Assembly: GCF_003182135.1 (NCBI RefSeq)
Contig: NZ_QGTL01000007.1
Coordinates: 124,001 to 188,000 of the forward strand
DNA: 64,000 nucleotides
Source: Nocardia neocaledoniensis
Lineage (GTDB): Bacteria > Actinomycetota > Actinomycetes > Mycobacteriales > Mycobacteriaceae
Direction of reading: 5' to 3'
Part shown: in pieces, positions 42,493-48,718 of the stretch
Numbering within the stretch: position 1 is the stretch's first letter
How the letters are laid out: each line of letters starts with the position of its first letter
Position numbers and translations under genes: made by a program
Notes under the pieces: model-generated
The model's input: only the letters and a program-made list of their open reading frames with translations
Database searches by the model: none
Told to the model about the DNA's origin: nothing

Positions 42493-42520
42493 ACGGCCGC
42501 GCATTTCGATGCGCGGCCGT
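42493..42520 (+). terminator. Terminator after the purine operon
   Basis: A perfect 12-bp stem (42493-42504 and 42509-42520) with a TTCG loop, a very stable tetraloop. It ends the puuE side and also lies before the oppositely oriented small secreted protein gene's stop. Confidence 0.88.
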
Positions 42521-42528
42521 TTCGCAGC

Positions 42529-42810
42529 TCAGGCCAGCCCGCACCGCTCGATATTGCTGATCGTGATCTGCCGATCCGATTCCTTCGCCTGCGGCACCCG
42601 GTTGTAAGCCCCCATCGAATCCATCCGCTCCACGAACACCTCCGCGACCCGCTCCGGCGTCGCCCCCGGCTCACTCGCCCGCACACTGTCCACCAGCGCC
42701 CGAGTCGTCTCACACTGCTCTTCCTGACTGAAGATCGGCGGCGGATCAGCATGCGCGAGCGCGGGCACGACCATCAGCACAGCAGCAGCAAGCAACCCTG
42801 AACGAATCAT
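42529..42810 (-). CDS. Small secreted protein of unknown function
   Basis: A 93-residue protein with a signal peptide (residues 1 to about 21, ending A-H-A-D). The mature helical domain has two cysteines, one near residue 33 and one three residues from the end, which could form a disulfide. It resembles the small DUF732-like secreted proteins common in Nocardia and Mycobacterium, but the match is weak. ATG 42810 is used; in-frame GTG 42816 and TTG 42822 are possible. Confidence 0.65.
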   Translation of the reverse strand: MIRSGLLAAAVLMVVPALAHADPPPIFSQEEQCETTRALVDSVRASEPGATPERVAEVFVERMDSMGAYNRVPQAKESDRQITISNIERCGLA

Positions 42811-42875
42811 ATTCACGCCCAAGACCTTACGTACACTCGATCAGGCGCGGGACCGAGGTTGGTTCAGCTGCGGCG

Positions 42876-43172
42876 TCAATCACCGCTGAACCAGAGGTAT
42901 CCGTGGCGATCTATCGCATCCCGCGCCGCTTCTCGCAGCACATGCACGACCTCGTCCTCGCGCTCGTTTCGAGTCACTGTTTTCGAGAGCTCATCCAGCA
43001 ACAACGTCAGCTGGTACGAGTTGAACATTGTGTCCGCGTACGCGTGAATCCCACCGAGCATGGTTCCCGTCGGTGCTTCCAAAGCCATCTCTGCCAGCGT
43101 CGTCGCAACCGGCCCGTGAAAGCTCCGCACCAGCTCATGGATCTGGTTCTGCACAGCGATAGATATTCCCAC
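42876..43172 (-). CDS. Hypothetical 98-residue helical protein
   Basis: A short frame beginning G-I-S-I-A-V-Q-N-Q-I-H-E-L-V and predicted to be helical throughout, without membrane segments. GTG 43172 is preceded by a good GGAGG, which supports translation. It follows 8 bases after another small frame on the same strand (43181-43366), so both may be one transcript. I do not recognise the family. It lies in the accessory patch next to the Rpn-type nuclease. Confidence 0.5.
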   Translation of the reverse strand: MGISIAVQNQIHELVRSFHGPVATTLAEMALEAPTGTMLGGIHAYADTMFNSYQLTLLLDELSKTVTRNEREDEVVHVLREAARDAIDRHGYLWFSGD

Positions 43173-43180
43173 GCCACCTC

Positions 43181-43366
43181 CTACACTGCCGCCTGATTCT
43201 GTCTGAACCCGACGGAGGACACGATGCGCCCCCGCATCGCCTCGTCGGCCACGCTCCGCTCCCAGTCGGCCAGCGGCCTGGCATCGCGATCGAGTGCGCT
43301 TCCGTTGCCGGGCGTCAGGTGCGTCCCGTAGCCGACGGCGATGGACACCTGACTGTCGAGGATCAA
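43181..43366 (-). pseudogene. Possible 5'-damaged small gene (DUF6188-like)
   Basis: The frame 43181-43366 reads sensibly (L-I-L-D-S-Q-V-S-I-A-V-G-Y-G-T) and stays open upstream to about 43465, but has no ATG or GTG start, only a TTG at 43366. A different frame beginning at GTG 43472 reads K-E-E-T-V-V-V-R-E-L-A-D-R-W and then degrades. One explanation is a frameshift near 43430 that split a gene of about 100 residues. It resembles DUF6188-type actinobacterial proteins only weakly. Confidence 0.35.
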
Positions 43367-43536
43367 GTGGACATGCTCTGGGCCCCAGTCGATATCGACA
43401 ACCGAATCGCCTGCGCAACCGCAGAATCCATCGATCCGCGAGCTCCCGCACGACCACAGTCTCCTCCTTCACTACGAACGGCCTGGGTGGTGATGCCGAG
43501 AAGCTCCGTCGTTTGGAAGTCCCACGCCCGGGGAGA

Positions 43537-43542
43537 TAGCTT
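43537..43542 (+). promoter_or_regulatory. Putative -10 box of leaderless Rpn-family gene
   Basis: TAGCTT is followed by 6 bases and the ATG at 43549. No ribosome-binding site lies between, so transcription probably begins at the start codon. Confidence 0.42.
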
Positions 43543-43548
43543 GTCGCT

Positions 43549-44505
43549 ATGGGGGATTCGGTGCATCATCCGCACGATGGTCTCGTCAAGCACACGCTGA
43601 GCAAGCCGGCGAACGCGGCTGCTCTGGCTCGGCCGATCGTCGCGGGCGTCGCGCCGATCCTCGCGAACAGGATCAATTGGGGGGAGCTCGAACGTGAGTC
43701 GGTGACGTTCGTGTCGAAGCATCTCTCGCACACCGAGAGTGATGTGCTGTACCGGAGCACTATCGACGATGACCGGCCGGCTTACATCTATGTCCTGCAC
43801 GAACATCAGTCCAGCGTCGACAAGCTGATGGCGTTCCGACTGCTCGAGTATGTGTTGTCGATCTGGAAGCACCACCGTAAGACCCATCCCGGGGGATCTG
43901 ATGTGCTCCCGTTCGTGCTGCCGATCGTGACCTACGCGAACCCGAAGGGTGGTTCGTGGACGGCCGGTACTCAGCTCGCCGACCTGATCGACGTCGACGA
44001 CGAGGTTCGTATCGAACTCGACCCCTACCTGCCTCGGTTGGGCTACTTGCTCAATGACCTCACCGCCACCCCGCTGGCCGAGATCCTCGCCCGCCCCGGC
44101 ACTCCCGCCACCCGGATCCTTCAGGTCCTGCTCAAGGTAGTTCCGGGCAATACCAGGCTTCACCTGGAGTTGCGGATGTTGGAGCCTGATCTGAGGCGGA
44201 TCGACGCGGATGAACTCGTGGCCGTTCTGACGTACATTCTCAGTGAAGGCGATACTGCGGATCGCGATCTGCAGACCCTGGTCGACGACATCGGTCCCGA
44301 GGCGAAGGAGGCGTTCATGACCACCGCCGGTCGGCTCCGTGCCGAAGGAGAGGTCAAAGTCCTGCTGCGTTTGATGACGCAGAAGTTCGGGCCGATTCCC
44401 GCCCGTGTCGTCACTGCGATGCGTGGGGCGAGTGAGGATCAGCTCGATATCTGGACCGGGCGACTGTTGTCGGCGAAATCCCTCGACGATCTCGGTATCG
44501 CCTGA
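43549..44505 (+). CDS. Rpn family recombination-promoting nuclease / YhgA-like
   Basis: A 318-residue protein of the Rpn/transposase_31 family. The PD-(D/E)xK nuclease core is intact: H-x-D-G-L-V-K near residue 8, D65 in E-S-D-V-L-Y, and E85-x-Q87 in H-E-H-Q-S-S-V-D-K-L-M. L-P-I-V-T-Y-A-N-P-K-G follows near 125, and a C-terminal helical tail completes it. E. coli RpnA-E stimulate recombination and act as DNA nucleases in phage defence or competition. It is solitary and flanked by damaged small genes, as expected for a horizontally spread element. Confidence 0.88.
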   Translation: MGDSVHHPHDGLVKHTLSKPANAAALARPIVAGVAPILANRINWGELERESVTFVSKHLSHTESDVLYRSTIDDDRPAYIYVLHEHQSSVDKLMAFRLLEYVLSIWKHHRKTHPGGSDVLPFVLPIVTYANPKGGSWTAGTQLADLIDVDDEVRIELDPYLPRLGYLLNDLTATPLAEILARPGTPATRILQVLLKVVPGNTRLHLELRMLEPDLRRIDADELVAVLTYILSEGDTADRDLQTLVDDIGPEAKEAFMTTAGRLRAEGEVKVLLRLMTQKFGPIPARVVTAMRGASEDQLDIWTGRLLSAKSLDDLGIA

Positions 44506-44514
44506 TCCGCCTCC

Positions 44515-44547
44515 AACGCTCGCCCCGCATCGAGCGGGGCGAGCGTT
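44515..44547. terminator. Terminator between Rpn-family and lipase genes
   Basis: A perfect 13-bp stem (44515-44527 and 44535-44547) with a 7-base loop lies 10 bases after the Rpn stop and 8 before the lipase stop. It can serve both convergent genes. Confidence 0.85.
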
Positions 44548-44554
44548 CGTGCAG

Positions 44555-45709
44555 TCAGGCGAACAACCCTCGAACGAACGGGAGGGAGTCGGGGAGAGAA
44601 GCGTTGACGGCGCCGTCGTGGTCGGTGGGGTAGGTGTGCAAGGTGACGGGTTCGCCGGTGGCGGTGAGGGTGGCCGCGTAGCGAAGGGTTTCGGGGGTGA
44701 CCACGTCGGTGTCGTAGAGGCCCTGGCCGAGGAACAGGGGGCGGTCGAAGCCGGATTCGGGTAGGCCCATGTAGCGCGCGAGCAGGCCGTGCAGGTCCGG
44801 AATGCTGGACAGCGGGCGGGCGAACATGCTACCGATCGACGGCTTCGCGGCGGCGAGTTCGTCGCCCAGGGGGCCGATGCAGCCGGTGGTCGCGCGGTCG
44901 AGCCAGGTGCGGCCCGATTCGGTGAGCAGGCCCTCGATGTCCAGGTCGGGGAACGTGGTGCGCAGGCCGTTGAGGATGTAGAGCACGTAGGCCGACAGAT
45001 GTGAGCTCAGGGCGATCGGCGGCATGCCGGGGCCGATGAGCTGGACGACGTCCTCGATGTAGGCGGGCACGCCGGTGCCGACCGCGCCCCGGTAGTCGAG
45101 GCCGGGGCCACCGAATTCGGTCGCGTAGCGGGCGGTGAACACCGCGGCGCCGCCGCCCTGCGACTGGCCGACCACGGCCCAGCGGTTGGACAGCTCGCCG
45201 TACTGCTCGGTGGCGGCACGCACCCCGTCGACCACGTTGTGCGCCTCGACGACTCCGTTCAGATACGGATGCTCACCCGGGCCGCCGAGCCCGGCGTAGT
45301 CGGCGGCTACGACCGCGTAGCCCTGACTCAGCCAGGTGCCGAGGTAGGCCCAGTCACGCTCGACGGCCGCCGGACCGGCCACGCTGTAGGCACAGTCGTC
45401 GCCGAGGCCGACGGTGCCGTGGGCCCACGCGATCACCGGCCAGCCGCCCTCGGGCGCGGGTCCGGCCGGGAAGTACACGGCCGCGCTGGTGGTGGTCGGC
45501 TGGTCACCGACGGTGGTCGAGCGGTAGATCAACCGCTCGGCGCGGGCCGAGCCCGGTGGCGTCGCCGCGGTGGCGAGCGCCTCGACGCCGACCACGCTGC
45601 CCGCCCCCGGTTGCGCGCTCGCGGCCGTCGGGACCAGACTCACCGCGGCCGTCGCCGCGACCACCGCCAGCGCGACCTTCGACGTGGCCGCGATCCTCGA
45701 AATCCTCAT
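44555..45709 (-). CDS. Secreted lipase (LIP family)
   Basis: A 384-residue secreted alpha/beta hydrolase of the fungal-type secretory lipase family (PF03583) that is abundant in Nocardia. The signal peptide ends near residue 32 (A-S-A-Q). The nucleophile elbow is G-Q-S-Q-G-G-G near 173, followed by an oxyanion-type H-G-T near 96. The catalytic His is probably in D-H-D-G-A near 368. ATG 45709 is chosen because it begins the signal peptide. Substrates are likely short to medium acyl esters. Confidence 0.88.
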   Translation of the reverse strand: MRISRIAATSKVALAVVAATAAVSLVPTAASAQPGAGSVVGVEALATAATPPGSARAERLIYRSTTVGDQPTTTSAAVYFPAGPAPEGGWPVIAWAHGTVGLGDDCAYSVAGPAAVERDWAYLGTWLSQGYAVVAADYAGLGGPGEHPYLNGVVEAHNVVDGVRAATEQYGELSNRWAVVGQSQGGGAAVFTARYATEFGGPGLDYRGAVGTGVPAYIEDVVQLIGPGMPPIALSSHLSAYVLYILNGLRTTFPDLDIEGLLTESGRTWLDRATTGCIGPLGDELAAAKPSIGSMFARPLSSIPDLHGLLARYMGLPESGFDRPLFLGQGLYDTDVVTPETLRYAATLTATGEPVTLHTYPTDHDGAVNASLPDSLPFVRGLFA

Positions 45710-46173
45710 GGGGTCACTTTCGCGCCTTCGCGGACGAGTGTCCAGAACAGGCGGGGCAGTGACGACACGCACACCATTCCCGCCCGGCGTGGTCTGTGAA
45801 ACAGCTCACAAGGTGGAAGGGTTGGGCGTGTCGGGCGGTACCCGAGCGGTCGGCGCAAACAGTACGGGCGTTATGCTAAAACTCCTGGTCAGCGCTACCG
45901 GTCGGTAGGCGCGGTGCTTGCAATCGCAAGGCAAATTTCGCAAAGTTAGCAACAGCGGCGGCAAACCTAGCTGAGATTCACACAAGCAACAGGTAGACGG
46001 CTATTTCCAGGTGTGCCATCGTGTGGAAGTACACCCCTCAGGCATTGGCTAGTCCTAGCAAGCCTGCAAATTGCGCCAGCAGTACGAGCCGCGCAACCGA
46101 AAGCGTTCAGCCACCGGTTGATTCACGGCCCGCACCGCAGGGCACCGACCACACCGAGGAAGTGGAGTCAGAG
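45710..46173. promoter_or_regulatory. aceA upstream regulatory region
   Basis: This 464-base gap holds no convincing gene. It contains an inverted repeat CTTGC-AATC-GCAAG at 45917-45930, directly followed by a RamB-like box at 45936-45948, and a possible -10 TATGCT near 45874. The 225-base stretch after the RamB box may be a long 5' leader for aceA. The first 130 bases serve the divergent lipase gene. Confidence 0.55.
45936..45948 (-). promoter_or_regulatory. Candidate RamB binding site upstream of aceA
   Basis: On the minus strand the site reads TAACTTTGCGAAA. It matches the C. glutamicum RamB consensus RAACTTTGCRAA at essentially every position except the first. RamB represses isocitrate lyase genes in C. 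glutamicum and regulates icl1 in M. tuberculosis, and ramB is present at 21457-22863. Confidence 0.65.
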
Positions 46174-47463
46174 ATGTCGACTGTCGGCACCCCGAAGACC
46201 GCTGCGGAGATCCAGAACGACTGGGACACCAACCCCCGTTGGAAGGGCATCACCCGCAACTACACCGCCGAGCAGGTCGTCGCCCTGCAGGGCAACGTTG
46301 TCGAGGAGCACACCCTCGCCCGCCGTGGTGCCGAGATCCTGTGGGACCTCGTCAACAACGAGGACTACATCAACTCCCTCGGTGCCCTCACCGGCAACCA
46401 GGCCGTGCAGCAGGTCCGCGCCGGCCTGAAGGCCATCTACCTGTCGGGTTGGCAGGTCGCCGGTGACGCGAACCTGTCCGGCCACACCTACCCCGACCAG
46501 TCGCTGTACCCGGCGAACTCGGTCCCGTCGGTGGTCCGTCGCATCAACAACGCGCTGCTGCGCGCCGACGAGATCTCCAAGGTCGAGGGCGACACCTCGG
46601 TCAAGAACTGGCTGGCCCCGATCGTGGCCGACGCCGAGGCCGGCTTCGGTGGCGCGCTGAACGCCTACGAGCTGCAGAAGGCGATGATCGCCGCTGGTGC
46701 CGCCGGTGTCCACTGGGAGGACCAGCTGGCCTCGGAGAAGAAGTGCGGCCACCTCGGTGGCAAGGTGCTGATCCCGACCCAGCAGCACATCCGCACCCTG
46801 ACCTCCGCGCGTCTGGCCGCCGACGTCGCCGACGTGCCGTCGGTGATCATCGCCCGCACCGACGCCGAGGCCGCCACCCTGCTCACCACCGACGTGGACG
46901 AGCGCGACCGTGAGTTCCTGGACGGCACCCGCACCGCCGAGGGCTTCTTCGGTGTGAAGAACGGCATCGAGCCCTGCATCGCGCGTGCCAAGGCCTACGC
47001 CCCCTACGCCGACCTCATCTGGATGGAGACCGGCGTGCCGGACCTCGAGGTCGCGCGCAAGTTCGCCGAGGCCGTCCGCAGCGAGTTCCCGGACCAGCTG
47101 CTGGCCTACAACTGCTCGCCTTCGTTCAACTGGAAGGCGCACCTGGACGACGCGACCATCGCGAAGTTCCAGCGTGAGCTCGGCGCGATGGGCTTCAAGT
47201 TCCAGTTCATCACCCTGGCCGGCTTCCACTCGCTGAACTACGGCATGTTCGACCTGGCGCACGGCTACGCCCGCGAGGGCATGACCGCGTTCGTCGACCT
47301 GCAGGAGCGCGAGTTCAAGGCCGCCGCCGAGCGTGGCTTCACCGCCATCAAGCACCAGCGTGAGGTCGGTGCCGGCTACTTCGACACCATCGCCACCACC
47401 GTGGACCCGAACACCTCGACGGCCGCCCTGAAGGGCTCCACCGAAGAGGGTCAGTTCCACTGA
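46174..47463 (+). CDS. aceA: Isocitrate lyase
   Basis: A 429-residue enzyme, the same length as M. tuberculosis Icl1 (Rv0467). It splits isocitrate into succinate and glyoxylate at the entry to the glyoxylate shunt, and mycobacterial Icl1 also acts as methylisocitrate lyase. The catalytic loop K-K-C191-G-H-L-G-G-K is intact. W-L-A-P-I-V-A-D-A-E-A-G-F-G-G near 146-160, with its metal-binding residues, and N-C-S-P-S-F-N-W near 313 follow. GAGGAAGTGGAG lies upstream of the ATG. A strong terminator follows before fadB2. Confidence 0.97.
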   Translation: MSTVGTPKTAAEIQNDWDTNPRWKGITRNYTAEQVVALQGNVVEEHTLARRGAEILWDLVNNEDYINSLGALTGNQAVQQVRAGLKAIYLSGWQVAGDANLSGHTYPDQSLYPANSVPSVVRRINNALLRADEISKVEGDTSVKNWLAPIVADAEAGFGGALNAYELQKAMIAAGAAGVHWEDQLASEKKCGHLGGKVLIPTQQHIRTLTSARLAADVADVPSVIIARTDAEAATLLTTDVDERDREFLDGTRTAEGFFGVKNGIEPCIARAKAYAPYADLIWMETGVPDLEVARKFAEAVRSEFPDQLLAYNCSPSFNWKAHLDDATIAKFQRELGAMGFKFQFITLAGFHSLNYGMFDLAHGYAREGMTAFVDLQEREFKAAAERGFTAIKHQREVGAGYFDTIATTVDPNTSTAALKGSTEEGQFH

Positions 47464-47520
47464 TCCCCCAGGGGTTGCTTTGAGTAGCAACGTCTTTCCT
47501 CTACCTCGGTAGGGGTGTAC

Positions 47521-47556
47521 GCCCTCCCACGCCGAACAGCCCCGGCGTGGGAGGGC
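47521..47556 (+). terminator. Terminator between aceA and fadB2
   Basis: A perfect 13-bp stem, GCCCTCCCACGCC (47521-47533) and its complement (47544-47556), with a 10-base loop. It separates aceA transcription from the fadB2 promoter just downstream. Confidence 0.85.
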
Positions 47557-47561
47557 ATCCC

Positions 47562-47567
47562 TATACT
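47562..47567 (+). promoter_or_regulatory. Putative -10 box of fadB2
   Basis: TATACT, a near-consensus -10 hexamer, ends 9 bases before the ATG at 47577. Its position directly after the aceA terminator supports independent transcription, possibly leaderless. Confidence 0.55.
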
Positions 47568-47576
47568 TTGGTCGTC

Positions 47577-48494
47577 ATGACCTCCCCAGCCACCCCAGAG
47601 CCAGACACACAGCAGGAGCGGGACGTGAGCAGCGAGAAGATTCAGCGCGTCGGCATCATCGGCGCCGGACAGATGGGCGCGGGCATCGCGGAAGTGTGCG
47701 CACGCGCGCACGTCGACGTCCTCGTCTACGAGACCACCCGTGAACTCGCCGCCGCCGGTCGTGCGCGGATCCTGCGCTCGCTGGATCGTGGCGTGAGCAG
47801 CGGCAAGATCACCGAGCGCGAGCGGGAGCAGGCGGCCTGGCGGCTGCGCTTCACCTCCGACCTCAGTGATTTCGCCGATCGCCAGCTGGTCGTGGAGGCC
47901 GTTGTCGAGAACGAAGAGGTCAAGACGGCCATCTTCAGCGAGCTGGACAAGGTGGTCACCGACCCCGACGCCGTGCTCGCCTCCAACACCTCCTCCATCC
48001 CGATCATGAAGATCGCGGTGGCCACCGCCAACCCCGAGCGCGTGGTCGGCCTGCACTTCTTCAACCCGGTGCCGGTGCTGCCGCTGGTCGAGCTGGTCAC
48101 CACGCTCAAGACCAGCGAGCCGGTCGCCCGCCGCGCCGAGCTGTTCGCCGCCGACGTGCTGGGCAAGCAGGTCGTGCGTTCGGCCGACCGCTCCGGTTTC
48201 GTCGTCAACGCGCTGCTGGTGCCGTACCTGCTCTCGGCCATCCGGATGGTCGAGTCCGGCTTCGCCACCAAGGAAGACGTCGACAAGGCCATGGTGCTCG
48301 GCTGTGCCCACCCGATGGGCCCGCTGGCGCTGACCGACCTCGTCGGCCTCGACACGGTGAAGTCCATCGCCGACTCGATGTACGCCGAGTTCAAGGAGCC
48401 GCTGTACTCCGCGCCGCCGCTGCTGATGCGCATGGTCGAGGCGGGCCTGCTCGGCAAGAAGACGGGCGCCGGCTTCTACCAGTACGGCAAATAG
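47577..48494 (+). CDS. fadB2: 3-hydroxybutyryl-CoA dehydrogenase FadB2
   Basis: A 305-residue (or 289-residue) enzyme matching M. tuberculosis FadB2 (Rv0468, 286 residues). It has the NAD motif G-I-I-G-A-G-Q-M-G-A-G-I-A-E, the catalytic G-L-H-F-F-N-P-V-P-V with its His, and S-N-T-S-S-I-P-I. It interconverts acetoacetyl-CoA and 3-hydroxybutyryl-CoA. Two starts compete: ATG 47577 fits a leaderless message from TATACT. GTG 47625, preceded by AGGAG at 47614-47618, gives the family's usual length. It is next to aceA, as in mycobacteria. Confidence 0.94.
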   Translation: MTSPATPEPDTQQERDVSSEKIQRVGIIGAGQMGAGIAEVCARAHVDVLVYETTRELAAAGRARILRSLDRGVSSGKITEREREQAAWRLRFTSDLSDFADRQLVVEAVVENEEVKTAIFSELDKVVTDPDAVLASNTSSIPIMKIAVATANPERVVGLHFFNPVPVLPLVELVTTLKTSEPVARRAELFAADVLGKQVVRSADRSGFVVNALLVPYLLSAIRMVESGFATKEDVDKAMVLGCAHPMGPLALTDLVGLDTVKSIADSMYAEFKEPLYSAPPLLMRMVEAGLLGKKTGAGFYQYGK

Positions 48495-48508
48495 GTTTGC
48501 TCGACCGA

Positions 48509-48545
48509 GGCCACCGTCATCACCCGAAGCGCGATGACGGTGGCC
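48509..48545 (+). terminator. Terminator after fadB2
   Basis: A perfect 13-bp stem, GGCCACCGTCATC (48509-48521) and its complement (48533-48545), followed shortly by TTCGGCCTTTTC. It is a good intrinsic terminator. Confidence 0.87.
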
Positions 48546-48718
48546 TTCGGCCTTTTCAGGGGTGTTTGCAGGGGGAACGGCGAAGGGCCGTGCTCGCGGC
48601 CTAAGCTGCTGTAGCCGGAGCTGCTCGCGCGGCCCGGCGCTATGTCGAGCGCAGCGATGCGCGGCGACCGGCGGAGTCCGGACGACGCGCAGGTGATCGA
48701 AAGGGAGTATCGGCGGTC

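Noticed and set aside
45770..46173. Short frames in the aceA upstream region
   Set aside because: They run into aceA out of frame or as upstream extensions with poor composition; aceA itself has a clear start at 46174.
48546..48718. A cobalamin or SAM riboswitch upstream of the metE-like gene
   Set aside because: No B12 box (GCCACTG) or recognisable SAM riboswitch core was found; only GC-rich sequence and a ribosome-binding site are present.
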